Source: Adenophora triphylla var. japonica
Lineage: Eukaryota > Streptophyta > Magnoliopsida > Asterales > Campanulaceae
Assembly: GCA_022495995.1 (NCBI GenBank)
Contig: JAFEMH010000984.1
Location: 434,001-498,000 of the forward strand
Direction: 5' to 3'
Length of the DNA: 64,000 nt
The notes below the pieces were generated by a model. It did no database searches and was not told the DNA's origin. It saw only the letters and a program-made list of their open reading frames with translations. This document shows, piece by piece, positions 46,886 through 58,166 of this stretch (its first letter is position 1; each line of letters starts with the position of its first letter). Made by a program: the position numbers and the translations under genes.

Positions 46886-46930
46886 GAACTACGTTATGGT
46901 CTGATTCTCCGATAGAGATACGTAGGCGGC
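46886..46930 (+). repeat. Hairpin module before the 3' LTR
   Basis: GAACTACGTTATGGTCTGAT, an inner stem TCTC-CGATA-GAGA, then TACGTAGGCGGC. It lies about 90 bp before the 3' LTR of the plus Tat element. Confidence 0.7.
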
Positions 46931-47017
46931 AAGTGCGGCACGACCATCCCGATGTTCGAATGATGTCTTTTCTATCGTCGACATGACTTCTTTCATAAGA
47001 CTTGTCGCCGAGGGCTC

Positions 47018-48023
47018 TGTAGACACCCCATTACGAACACATCGGATCATACTTATACCACTCTAAGTCTCACTTTGAGTCAAGAAGTAGAAATCCACCA
47101 TTTCGTCATGTTTCGTTAAAGTTTTGACTAACTACCGTTAGTTTGGGACTAAAGCGCATACGAGATAACGAGGAAAGGACAAAAGCTGTCACAGGAGCAA
47201 TATCTCGCCGTGATATGGCATGTCTCGCGCGAGATATCTCCCTCTGCGGTGCGAGGCACGGTTCCCTCGTCGATTTCAACCTCTTTTCGGGATAAAACTT
47301 TATCTCTCCGGCCAACCAATGGGAGAGGAGGTCTAGAACCATCGATAGGGTTTTAACTCTTCACTTCTTCATATCCAACCTCTATAAATACTTGGTGACT
47401 TCCAAGGCTCAAAAGGTCGAAGGTCCCGGACCGCGAATTTACACAACACACACACATTTTGTCGTTTTCTTTCCCTGAAAGAATCCTTCAAAATCACCCT
47501 AAAACTCACCTCATAGTTTGTTTGTCAACCTTGTTGATAAACAAGCATCAATCTCCAAACCAAGGACCAAGGCGAAGCTCTGTCCGTGTGAAGGGTCGAC
47601 TCTAAACTTGAGCCGAAACTCTGCCCACATCACCTCACGCAAGGTAATTCCTAATCTTCCTTCTAATTGATTGTTAGAGTGGTATAAGTCCATAGAATCT
47701 AGGATCGGCCTAGAGCCTCTCCAAATCATGGAGACGGTCTCGAAGCAATCGATCCTACATTCCGTTTGACCTCGTCAAATGGACTTTTATTTGTAGTATT
47801 TGAATTCGTTTTTTATTTCTTCTTTTGAAAAACCTCTCTTTTCTTTAGCAAGACCGATCTCCGGATCGGGTGAAATGGATGCCTTCTAAACCTACCCATT
47901 TCATAACCTAAGCCCCGAACCCAAATCTCTTTCAAAATGGTTTTTCTATGTTTCCAATCAAATAATATAGGTGGCGACTCATAAAAATAAAAAGAACCAG
48001 AATTTCTTTCTCACAACGCTACA
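47018..48023 (+). repeat. 3' LTR of the plus Tat element
   Basis: This 1006-bp LTR has a TATA box at 47383-47390, TCTCGCGCGAGA at 47223-47234 and a PBS-like GTGGCGACTC at 47971-47980. The last ~650 bp differ from the 5' LTR by only about one base; differences cluster at about 47152-47300. Confidence 0.95.
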
Positions 48024-48028
48024 TCAGG

Positions 48029-48564
48029 GTACAATGATTATTGGACAAAATAGAAATGAACACAAGGAATTTGTTGACTAGGGAAAGCCCTTGAACAACT
48101 TGTTCGCCGGCATAAAACCCCGGGAGGTTTAGGAACCTGCCTTGACCAAAAGGTATATTAATGATCGAGTTGGAGTACAAAACTAAGAGCGTATGTGAGG
48201 GAGCTTATGCTAGTGAGATTGTGTGTGTGAAATACAGGTGTTATCCCCCTTTTATACCTCTAATAACGGCTAAAATACAAAGATAATAACAGGCCTAAAT
48301 TCTCGAAAATAAGTTGAGCTTGTTGAGATATTCTCGCCACATTGTTGATGGAGGAGAGAGTGGTCCGTTGCTGGATCCTTTGATGAAGAAACAACGTTGA
48401 ATCAGTCTCCTAATCCATTGGCACGTTCCCTGAAAAGTAGGGTTTAATGTAACCATAATTCAACCTGCAACATGATCAAGATGTAGTAGGAGAACTCAAG
48501 TTCTTAGTACCAAGATGTTATGTGCAAGTTGAGAACAAGTTGACTGAAAATGTAGGGCCTAACA
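48029..48564 (-). repeat. Left LTR of the minus Tat element, second fragment
   Basis: It continues the 3' LTR of the minus element and ends GGGCCTAACA. It matches 57274-57809 nearly throughout. It is followed by a PPT read on the minus strand as GTTTGGGGGCAAT (48565-48577). Confidence 0.93.
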
Positions 48565-48917
48565 ATTGCCCCCAAACTCTTTGAATTTTAAAATAAAGAA
48601 TATAAAGAGACAAAAATTTAAAGAGTTTGCCAAAAATGGATAGAGTGTACGGCGGTTTTTAATGAAAAGGTTTGATGGGACGGTTTTGTGTATTTCCAAG
48701 GCAAAGGTCAAGATGGTTTTTTAGACTTCCAACCGCTTACAACCCCTCTCAATAAATTAGAATCCTTCCCAACTCTCCCTTTCATAGAAAATCTTTAACA
48801 AAAGGGTTTTCTTTGGAGAGAAATCAAGGAGGAACGCAAGAAAAACAAGTAAAAATTCTGGTAAGTTCTTCGTCCCCTTCTCAATTTCTTGTTGATAATT
48901 TTCTCAAGTTGTAAAAA

Positions 48918-50705
48918 ATGGGAAGAAAGAAGTTAAGCATAATCGAGAGTGATGAAGGTCTTCCTGAGGGTTTCGTAACCCAAAATCTGTTGAAAGAACC
49001 TGATAAGGAAAAGTGCTTGATTTCTGAGGCAGATCTGGAAATCATTAAGAAGAATCATGCATTTACATCCAAAACTATTTTCTTCACCCATCCCAACTTA
49101 ACCTCCAAGTGTTATTCCCATGAATGGGTGTGTTTCCCAGAATACCCTTTCATCATTGGTCTAAAATTCCCTTTTCCGGACATAATTACTAGGTTCTTCA
49201 CTTCTGCCAAACTTAACTATGCCCAGATTATGCCTCAAGGTTGGAGGTGTTTACAAACCCTAGTTAGGTTGAAGGAGGAAACTGGTTTGGATGTGGGTCT
49301 AGAAGAGTTAGCTTATACTACCGAAATAAGGGGATTTGGTCTTGGGAGGTATTGCTTTAGAGTTAAGAGTGGTGGTGATCCCATCTTGAATTCCAACAAT
49401 GACTCTGCCAATAGAGGATGGAGAAACAAGTTTTTCTTTGCTAGGAAAGATAGCCTAGGTCAAGAAGCTGGTGTAATTTCGAAGTGGAGATCCCAAGGTA
49501 GGGGAAATTTCCTTTGATTTCCCACATTCTTAAAAATTTTTGCACACCTAATCTTAACCAACTTAAATTTTCCTTTGTAGAAGTCGCCAAATTGCACGTG
49601 CTTTTCCCAGAACAAGAAGAGATAGAAGAGAACGTGAAGAAGATTTTCGAGTTGGATCCACTTGTTAGGTCTTTCAAAGCGTTCCCTGTCCTGTTTTCCA
49701 CAGAAAAGGTTGAGGGTTTGGAAGAAGAAGTTAACTCAGAATAGTCTCTGCCAGGTTCTATCAAGATGTCTACAGGTTTGATTAACATCTTAAAGTTTTT
49801 ACCTATCTTCAAATTATTCTAATCCTTCAAGTTGTTCTAATTCTATGTCCTTTATTGCAGCTACTCGTTCTAAGACCAATGTGAGTGCCGTGGACCTACT
49901 TGCTGATGCCAAAGCAAAGAGGACTGTAAAGAAAGATGGCAAGCCCCCAACTCCCAACTCCATGGCATCCAGTTCTAAAGTGAATGCATCCAAGAAGAAT
50001 GATGAAACAAAGAAAAGGAAACTGATGGAGGCTGAAGCCACGGAAGTGAGTGATGTTTTGAATGTGGAAAAGATGAGAGAGAAGTTTGGTGCTTTGATGA
50101 CAGATTTTGCTGACAAGGTAAAACAAGAAAATTTTGAACCTTATACCAAAGAAAGTATTAATACTTCTTTTACGCAGGTTTTGGAGATGATGGGTCCTAT
50201 TATGGACCAAGTCAATGTTTTGAAAATCAAAGCGGCTAGATGCAGTTATGAGGCTGAGGAATCAAAGAAGGAAGCCAAAACAAATGCTGGTGAGGTAGAG
50301 AAACTGAAGAAAGTCATTGGGACCTTGAGAAAAGAGTTGGCAGATGTTTGTGCTGAGAAGGTGAAGGAAAACGAGGCTCATTTGAAGGAACTTGAAGCAG
50401 CAAAGGAAGATTTCAAGTTTAATGCAACCACGACACTGTTGGAGGCTAGGATTCAACTCATGGAGGAGTTCAAGAATGGGCAGGCTCCAAATTGGGATTT
50501 GGAGGAAGAGAAAAGAACTCTAGAAGACTTCATTAGCGAATCGGTGGATGGGGAGGAGGTGAATTCACCGGACCTCGAAGCTATTGTCAAACTGGTTGAT
50601 GATGCCAACAAAGTTTTGAGTACCGTAGTGGTGACTCAAGTTGAAGAGAATAATCAAGAAAAGGAAACAACTGTACCACCAGCGGCAGCGGGCCGAGACG
50701 TTTGA
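48918..50705 (+). pseudogene. Intron-containing antisense ORF of the minus Tat element (Transposase_28-like)
   Basis: Three exons join in frame: 48918-49497 (donor CAAG/GTAGGG), 49581-49775 (acceptor TTTGTAG; donor ACAG/GTTTGA) and 49861-50705 (acceptor TTGCAG), for 1620 nt or 539 residues. One in-frame TAG at 49742-49744 is the only break, possibly from CAG. The N-terminal half has PQGWRCLQTLVRLKEETGLD, then YCFRVKSGG and GWRNKFFFARK. This resembles the 'putative gypsy type transposon' domain (PF04195). The C-terminal half is charged and probably coiled coil (residues ~330-450). It is read opposite to pol and needs its own promoter. The tight exon phases suggest recent function. Confidence 0.68.
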
Positions 50706-51206
50706 ACAATTTGAATGCTTTAAGTAGTTTAGAAGGAAGGGTAACAAAAACAATTTCTTTTTTGTTTATTCGTCGTACCATTGTTGGTGCACATCAAATG
50801 GGGGGTATGTCCCCAAAACAAGTTTATTTGGTTATGTAATGGCTCATAAGAGCCCAGACAATTTATTTGGGGGTACTAGGTTGGTCTAGTGCTCCAAGCT
50901 TTCCGTAGGTTTTAAGGGACTTGTTGGCTTATCCAACTTATCCACTAGTTGCGAAACTTTTTGAGAATATTTTGAAGTTCTTCAGAAATACTTGTGTTTG
51001 TTCAATAGATAAAATGTTGATGTTATAAACAGTAGGTAACATGTCAATGTTACAACCAATAGTCACAACTTGAATAAGTGTGAAATCGTGCACACGGGCG
51101 AAGGTGTCATAACCTTAATTCTTTAGAAAAGATGTAAATCTTTTAACCATAAGTAAAATGTACCTTTGATCAGAGGTAAGTCGTTTGAAGAAATAGAACA
51201 AGTCTA
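50706..51206. other. Spacer between the antisense ORF and the palindrome array
   Basis: No ORF or known motif. AT-rich noncoding sequence of the minus Tat element. Confidence 0.4.
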
Positions 51207-51410
51207 AGCCGTCCTGGCGTGTCAACATGTTCCATCCCTCTCCAGCTAAAGTTTCAACATGTTGGAGCCGTACTGGTGTGTTAACATGTTGAACTTCTTT
51301 ATCTCAGGTCCAAACATGTCGGAGCCGTACTGGCATGTTAACATGTTCGACCTGCCCAAACTTAGGTCTCAACATGTCGGAGCCGTACTGGCATGTTAAC
51401 ATGTTGAGCC
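51207..51410. repeat. Palindrome array with 57-58 bp period
   Basis: Four units marked by AGCCGTACTGG (near 51207, 51265, 51322 and 51380). Palindromes: CAACATGTTG (51255-51264), AACATGTT (51283-51290) and CATGTTAACATG (51334-51345 and 51392-51403). The array lies between the antisense ORF and the end of pol. Confidence 0.85.
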
Positions 51411-51597
51411 TACTCCACTTGTTCAAGTTGTATACCTTGCAAAACAAATTCATGTTAGGATTGGGTGTTAGCGTAGCTAACACCCCTCCGATGCTTAAGT
51501 TAGTAAGGATTTCCAATAAAATTGAGAATTGAAACACACGAATGAACTTGACATAAATTAAATCATACCTGAGAAGTCTAGTTGTTAACAACTTGAA

Positions 51598-52446
51598 TTA
51601 CATAAAATAGAGCTTTAAATGAATAGCATTCCAACTCCTAGGGACCCTATATCCACTTGGGGTTGACAACCAATATGCCCCTTTGCCAGCTTCAGCATCA
51701 ATAAGATATGGTCCCTCCCACTTGGGAGCTAATTTACCTGCATTCAGTTCTCTTGTATTTTGAAATACTTTTCTCAAAAATAAATCACCAACCTGGAATC
51801 TTCTTATTCTGACATTCTTGTTGTAAGATCTAGCAATCCATTGTTGATAGGCTGCCATCCTTATCTTGGCTAAATTTTTGATCTCATCAATTGTATCTAG
51901 ATCTTGGGATGGCAAGAGATTATTTTCATCTTTTAATAAACCATACCTTGCTGTTGGGATTGTCACCTCGACTGGAATTACAGCTTTTGCTCCAAATACC
52001 AAAGAATATGGAGTTCAACCTCTGGCCCCTTTTGTAGTGGTCCTGTCTGCCCAAAGTACAAGTGGTAATTCTTCAGCCCATTTTCCTTTCTTTTGATCTA
52101 GGCGTTTCTTCAGGTTGTTGACAATCAACTTGTTGCTTGATTCAGCTTGACCATTGGCTTGAGGGTGGACAGGCGTAGACATGATCAGCTTGATGCCCCA
52201 ACGAGCACAAAAATCTCTAGTCTTCTTACTTATGAATTGGGATCCATTATCACATATGATCTCTGATGGTACGCCAAAACTGCTAATAATATTTTTCTTT
52301 AAAAATGAAACTACCTCCTTGTCTCTTACTTGCACATAGGCCTCTGCCTCAATCCACTTTGAGAAATAATCAGTCATTGCCAGCATGAACACTTTGCCTC
52401 CAGGGGCTTTAGGCAACTTGCCCACAATATCCATGCCCCATTGCAT
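51598..52446 (-). pseudogene. Tat integrase (minus element)
   Basis: The core shows [44 protein letters not shown] and HPQANGQAESSNKLIVN, giving D, D and E. The C-terminal part has GDLFLRKVFQNTREL, then LAPKWEGPYLIDAEAGKGAY. A stop at 52015 splits the core from the tail. The HHCC part lies in the preceding ORF (EIHEGTCGNHYDGKAL; KCDAR), which is frameshifted near 52510. Confidence 0.88.
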
Positions 52447-54856
52447 GAAAGGCCAAGATGAGACGATATAGTGTAGAGGTTCGACGAGGTTGATGCAAGA
52501 TGTTCTTGTGTCTCACGGGCATCACATTTACGCACATAGCTCATGGCATCTTGACGGATGGTTGGCCAGTAATAACCAGTCTTGAGGGCCTTCGATGCCA
52601 ACGCTTTCCCATCATAATGATTTCCACATGTTCCTTCATGGATTTCACTTAGCACGAGCTCAACTTGCTTATTGTCAATACATCTCAAATAGTGTCCTGC
52701 AAAAGATTTCTTAAACAACACATTATCTATTAAAACAAAAGTTGAAGTACGCATTTTAAAAGATCTAGCATTCTTAATATCAGGTGGAATAGTTCCAAGT
52801 AGAAGGAACTCAATTATAGGTTGGGTCCAAGATGAACTTGTATCTTGTGCCCCATTAGATTGAGTAACTTCTTGAGTTTCCTCAACTTGGTCTATTGCCG
52901 GGTACTTAACATAAATAATGGGAATATTAGTATGCAACATAGACTTGCAAGTTGAACCCAAGTTGGCAAATGCATCTGCTTTTGTATTCTCTTCTCTAGG
53001 GACCTGTTCCAAAGAGAATGACAGGAATTTTGAAGCCAAAGCTTTAACATGTTGGAGATACAGAGTCATCTTGGAATGCTTCGCCATATAACTGCCATTG
53101 AAATGGTTAGCGAGCAATTGAGAATCAACATATACATTTATATGAGTAATATTTAAACTTAAAGCTGTAGTTAAACCCATGATTAAAGCCTCATACTCAG
53201 CTTCATTATTCGTCGCATTGAATTCACAAGATACAGCTTGAGGAATGATATCACCTTGAGGGGATTTCAGAACTATTCCCAAGCCAATTCCTTTGGAATT
53301 TGAAGCTCCATCTGTATACAGTGTCCAAAATCTAGGAATTGTTTTACCTTCAAGCTGTTGTACTTCCAGTTCCACCTCGGGTTGCAAACTTGGACTAAAG
53401 TCTGCTACAAAATCGGCTAGAGCTTGAGATTTGATAGCTGTTCTTGGCTCATATGAAATGTCATACGTGCTCAACTTGACCGACCACTTGGCCAATCTGC
53501 CTGACATCTCTGGAGTTCTCAACACATTTCTCACAGGATAGTTAGTTCTAACAGTTATAGAATGTGTTTCAAAATAATGACGCAGTTTTGTAGCAGTAGT
53601 AGTTAAGGCTAAAATTAACTTTTCAAGATGAGAGTACCTCATTTCAGCATCTAGTAAAGACTTACTTATATAATAAATAGGATGCTGTTCACCTTGGATT
53701 TCTTTCACCAACACTGCACTAACTGCATTCTCAGATACAGCTAAATATAAAGAAAGGTGTTCACCACATTTTGGTTTAGCAAGTGGGGGTGACATCATCA
53801 AGTATTCTTTAAGTTGTTTAAAAGCTGCCTCATGTTGATCAGTCCATTGGAAGAGTTTATTCTTTCTTAACACTTCGTAGAATAACCTGCACTTATCAGA
53901 TGATTTAGATATAAATCTATTTAGGGCAGCTACTCTACCTGTTAACCTTTGGACGTCTTTGATATTCTTGGGAGATTCCAGGTTGAGAATAGCTTTGATC
54001 TGTTTGGGACTGGCTTCAATTCCTCTCTTAGTCACCATATAGCCCAAGAATTTTCCTTCTTTAACACCAAAATTGCACTTTGCTGGATTAAGTTTCATGT
54101 TGAAAGCTTTCAAGATGTTGAACCCCTCAGCAAGATGCTCCACGTGATCTTCAATATGCTTGGATTTTACTACCATATCATCTATGTAGACTTCCAATGT
54201 CTTGCCAAGTTGATCTTTGAACATCTTGTTCACCAGCCTCTGATAAGTTGCCCCTGCATTTTAAGACAAAATGGCATAGCAATATAACAATATATACCTT
54301 CCGGAGTCATGAATGTCGTATCCTCTTGATCTGAGGGCTCCATTTGAATTTGCTGAAAACCTGAGGATGCATCCATGGATGTCAAGATATCATGGCCAGC
54401 TGTCTTATCAACTAGAGAATCAATATGAGGAAGAGGGAATGGATCTTTCGGGCAGGCCTTATTCAAGTGTGTGAAGTCCACGCATACTCGCCACTTGCCG
54501 TTCCTCTTCTCTACCACTACAACATTAGCTAACCACCTTGGATATTGAACTTCCCTGATCATCTTGGACTTCAAAAGCCTCTCAACTTCATCCTTTATAA
54601 CCTGGTTCCACTCATGGGCAAACTTTCTTCTTTTCTGGTGGACAGGACGGATGGTTGGATCAATGTTCAACTTGTGAGTAATGATGTCCTTGGTTATTCC
54701 TGTCATATCCTCATGCTTCCACGCAAAACAATATTTCTGACTCTTCAAGAACTCAATCAGCTCCTCCTCAATTTCGGATGGAAGATCTGTACCAACTTGC
54801 ACTTGGGCCTCAGGGTTTGACTCATCAACAGAAATACTTTTCGTCTCATGCTCCAC
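52374..54856 (-). pseudogene. Tat reverse transcriptase and RNase H pair (minus element)
   Basis: Two ORFs meet with a frameshift near 54235. The first (54856-54230) gives RPVHQKRRKFAHEWNQVIKD, YPRWLANVVVVEKRNGKWRV, CVDFTHLNKACPKDPFPLPH and AMPFCLKMQ. The second starts LEVYIDDMVVKSKHIEDHVE with the catalytic YIDD. It continues through RNase H (LYLAVSENAVSAVLVKEIQG, IYYISKSLLDAEMRYSHLEK) and a second RNase H (LYTDGASNSKGIGLGIVL, NEAEYEALIMGL, VYVDSQLL). It is largely intact apart from one frameshift near 54235. Confidence 0.9.
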
Positions 54857-54999
54857 TGCTTCAAGAACATCCTGGGCCTTTTTCTTTAATTGCTATGCTT
54901 GACGAGGGACTGAACTTGCTTTCATATTAACCTTGTAGCACTCTTTAGAAGCCTGCTGATTTCCCTTCAACTTGACCACACCCTAAGGTGTTGAAAATT

Positions 55000-56976
55000 T
55001 GACGCACTGGTGATAGGTTGATGGTACGACCTTCATGTTGTGGATCCAAGGTCTTCCCAAAATGACATTGTACGAGGATGAGCATTCAATCACACAGAAC
55101 CTTTCCATAAAATTCAACCTTCCAAATAGATTGGCAACTTGATTTCTCTGACTGTTTGCTTTACTTCACCACTGAACCCTACCAGTACGGACGAATTCTT
55201 CACAACTTCGGACAAAGGAATGCCCATCTCTTCCAGAGCATGAGTGAAGATTATATTAACTGAGCTGCCGCCATCAATCAGAATTCTCTTGACCACACAA
55301 TTAGCAATCTGGACCTGGACAACTAGACCATCATGATGGGGGTCCAACATGTTGTCCTTATCCTCATCTTTGAAGGATATAACTTGTCCATCTGTGAAGT
55401 CGCGACTTCTTGAGGGCAGTTCTGACTGATTCTCCTTAGAACTCTTGGCATGACGCTTGGCTGTAGAATAAGTTGTACCACAAATATGGGATCCACTTGA
55501 AATAACATTTACTACCTTGGTGGCTGGAGGAGGTGCAACTTTCTCGGGTCTGGACTGCTCCCCAGAATCAGGCTCTTTGGACTCATTTCTGACCCTCTTC
55601 TTTCCCAACAAATCCTTAAGAAGACCCTTTGACAATAGATGAGCAATCTCCTTCCTCAAGGCAAAACAATTCTCAGTGGTATGCCCAAAATCCTCATGAA
55701 ACGCGCACCACTTGGACTTATCCTTCCAAGTTGAAGGCTTGTCACTCTTCTTAGGCCATCTTGCTTTGTCTCCAAGATTTTCCATGGCGCAAAGGACTCC
55801 TGCAATGTCTACAGAAAAGCAGTAATCAGAAATTTTAGGATAGTCATTATCATCCTCATCTTGATCATCATCTACAAAATGAACTTTATAAGATTCAAAT
55901 TTAGCAGGGGGTTTGCCCCTGTTAGACTTATGATGATAGGAATCTGATTTTCTGTCTGAGGGCTCAAATAGAGGAGTAGGGGTCCTCCCAGTTGACTTCT
56001 CCATTGCCAGAGTCATCCTCCAATCGATGAAACGCAAGGCTCGGTTCTGATTTCTTTAAGTTGTTTCGCAGGAGTCATCACCAACTCATTATAAAATGGA
56101 GAGCTCTTCCTCAAGCCTATACGGAATGCTTAGTAGCCGTGGACATATCCAAGTGGGTATGGTCACCGCCTCCTTGTTAAACTTTGTGCAAATATTCTTT
56201 AAGACTCTCGTTAGGTACATTTGCACAATTGCAGTAAAGGTCACTAGTCAACTTGTCAAATGCCTGTTACATGAGAATTGATTGTTAAACATGTTGAGAA
56301 GTTAAGCATAAGAAGAAATAGATTTTAGAGGAAGTCCTGTTAGCCATTTTAAGGTGGTCTGACAAAGTTGAGCCAAAACCCTGCAAAAACATGCTTCTTT
56401 AAAAACAGGGATACTTATAATATCCATCGATTCACGATACAGACACATGCTCTGTTTGGATCGTTGCTCCCATCATACTTCTTCATATGAGGGACTGAAA
56501 ACTTCTTTGGGATCTCTACATTAGCTATTGCTGGAACAAAACAAGATTCGTTATAGCAAGTTGGAGAAACTTGGTGATAAGGCAAGTTGACTCCGGGTAC
56601 GCTTCGAAGCAAATCTTTTATAGTCTGCATTTCCTTAACAAGTTGATTCTCTGCGAAAAGAGGATTATTATTAAATCGAGATGCAGAAGTATCAAAAGCA
56701 TTAAAGAAACTCCCTGTTTGCCCCATCGAAGGTGTGGCATAGGTATAGCAAGATGACAACACAGGTTGGCTAGGCTGCAAGGCCGAATCTGGTTGCGTGA
56801 TTGGAATGGACGTTATGATTGTGCTTTTCTGTGCGGCAAGGTACTGGACATAGGGATATCTCCAAAATGGCTTGGTCCTGTACCTGCACCAAACAAAGAT
56901 CTAGGATGCAAAGGTGAAAATGGAGTAGATACTTGAGTTTCAGTTTGCTTCCCTTTATGCATGGTATCAATGGCAT
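55000..56976 (-). pseudogene. Tat gag and protease (minus element)
   Basis: ORF 56037-55114 holds a nucleocapsid-like CAFHEDFGHTTENCFALRKE (C-x2-H-x4-H-x4-C) and a protease with RILIDGGSSVNIIFTHAL (D-G-G active site). Upstream fragments (56780-56415 and 56976-56770) give the N-terminal gag, broken by stops and frameshifts around 56.1-56.45 kb. Expression would start near the PBS at 57.19 kb. Confidence 0.82.
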
Positions 56977-57185
56977 TGAATATCATGGTGTTCGTATGCT
57001 CCTAAGCATCTAACCGGTCATTCACTTTCTTCAACATATTGACCATGTTGGATATTAGCTCCAAATTGATAGCTTCCGAATTCAAAGATGGATTGCCTTG
57101 GGTGTCGGAACTAGGAAGCGCCTGACTCCTCTCACCTTGACTGCCGGACGACAGATTAGTCATTTCTACGCAAATAATCAAAGTT

Positions 57186-57203
57186 TTCCCACGGACGGCG
57201 CCA
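57186..57203 (-). other. Primer binding site of the minus Tat element
   Basis: The minus strand reads TGGCGCCGTCCGTGGGAA, 3 bases inside the LTR. This differs from the plus Tat element's PBS, so the two Tat families use different primers. Confidence 0.8.
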
Positions 57204-57206
57204 AAT

Positions 57207-57809
57207 TGTTTTGGTCAAATTTCAACTAGTATCACCAATGACAAGAAAAATGACAAAAGAGATAAGAATCGGGGTACAATGATTATTGGATAAAATAGAA
57301 ATGAACACAAGGAATTTGTTGACTAGGGAAAGTCCTTGAACAACTTGTTCGCCGGCATAAAACCCCGGGAGGTTTAGGAACCTGCCTTGACCAAAAGGTA
57401 CATTAATGATCGAGTTGGAGTACAAAACTAAGAGCGTATGTGAGGGAGTTTATGCTAGTGAGATTGTGTGTGTGAAATACAGGTGTTATCCCCCTTTTAT
57501 ACCTCTAATAACGGCTAAAATACAAAGATAATAACAGGCCTAAATTCTCGGAAATAAGTTGAGCTTGTTGAGATATTCTCGCCACATTGTTGATGGAGGA
57601 GAGAGTGGTCCGTTGCTGGATCCTTTGATGAAGAAACAACGTTGAATCAGTCTCCTAATCCATTGGCACATTCCCTGAAAAGTAGGGTTTAATGTAACCA
57701 TAATTCAACCTGCAAGATGATCAAGATGTAGTAGGAGAACTCAAGTTGTTAGTACCAAGATGTTATGTGCAAGTTGAGAACAAGTTGACTGAAAATGTAG
57801 GGCCTAACA
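57207..57809 (-). repeat. 5' LTR of the minus Tat element
   Basis: This 603-bp LTR has ends TGTTTTGG and CCTAACA. A TATA-like TATAAAAG lies on the minus strand at 57494-57501. It gives the unbroken reference for the split left LTR. At the site where the plus Tat element inserted in the other copy it reads AATCGGGGTACAATG. Confidence 0.94.
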
Positions 57810-57910
57810 GTGATAATTTTAAGAGATTGGTTCGAGTGAAGACCAAAGTTGATCCAAGCAATTTCTTTAGTCAACCACAGAGTATTCCACCTTTCCCTTC
57901 ATTGTTTTAA
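57810..57910 (+). pseudogene. Berberine-bridge-enzyme-like oxidase, 3' piece
   Basis: After the GTGAT duplication the frame reads [20 protein letters not shown], then [12 protein letters not shown] and a TAA at 57908-57910, the usual BBE C-terminus. Joining it to the 5' piece without the insertion still gives a frame break, so the gene was already dead when the element inserted. Confidence 0.9.
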
Positions 57911-58166
57911 CGCAAGAAATGCTCTTTTAATCCTCCTGCAGACAAGAATAATTTGTAAGATGATGACTTTATTCATTCATTCATTTGTTTGTTTATTTTC
58001 TTAAGTTAATGAATAAACAAATTGTGCATTAGTTTAAATCGATTGTGATTTTGGGTTTCCATTAAAAGAATCTGATCTGACAATTGCCTGAATGCAAAAT
58101 CTGAAAATCAATAATATCTCAAACTTGGCATAGGAGTGATTCTGAAGGATAAAACCAACTACTGAA
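57911..58166 (+). other. 3' flank of the oxidase pseudogene
   Basis: AT-rich sequence with TTCATTCATTCATTTG-type simple repeats. It includes possible 3' UTR. No other feature. Confidence 0.4.

Larger units (their letters stand above)
34704..48023 (+). mobile_element. Tat-lineage gypsy element, plus strand, nearly complete
   Basis: The element is 13320 bp. LTRs are 34704-35710 and 47018-48023 (TGTAGACACC ... GCTACA), with perfect TCAGG duplications at 34699-34703 and 48024-48028. Parts in order: PBS, long leader with palindromes, gag, protease with G-patch, RT, RNase H pair, integrase (to 43613), hairpin module, antisense ORF (44098-45596), palindromes, tandem array (46.33-46.69 kb), hairpin module, 3' LTR. 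Gag-protease is largely open, whereas pol from 39.8 kb on has many small indels. It sits in the LTR of the minus Tat element. Confidence 0.95.
34637..57809 (-). mobile_element. Tat-lineage gypsy element, minus strand, with a nested Tat element
   Basis: The target duplication GTGAT (34632-34636 and 57810-57814) lies inside the oxidase pseudogene. LTRs are 34637-34703 plus 48029-48564, and 57207-57809. Without the nested element it is about 9.85 kb. Minus-strand order: gag (57.0-55.5 kb), protease, RT, RNase H, a second archaeal-type RNase H, and integrase (to 51598). The double RNase H marks the Tat lineage. Beyond pol lie a palindrome array (51.2-51.4 kb) and, on the plus strand, an intron-containing ORF (48918-50705). 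Few disruptions are seen, so it is relatively young. Confidence 0.93.

Noticed and set aside
46343..46915. 190-codon ORF in the plus Tat 3' region
   Set aside because: It reads through a 40-50 bp tandem array; the repeats explain the open frame.
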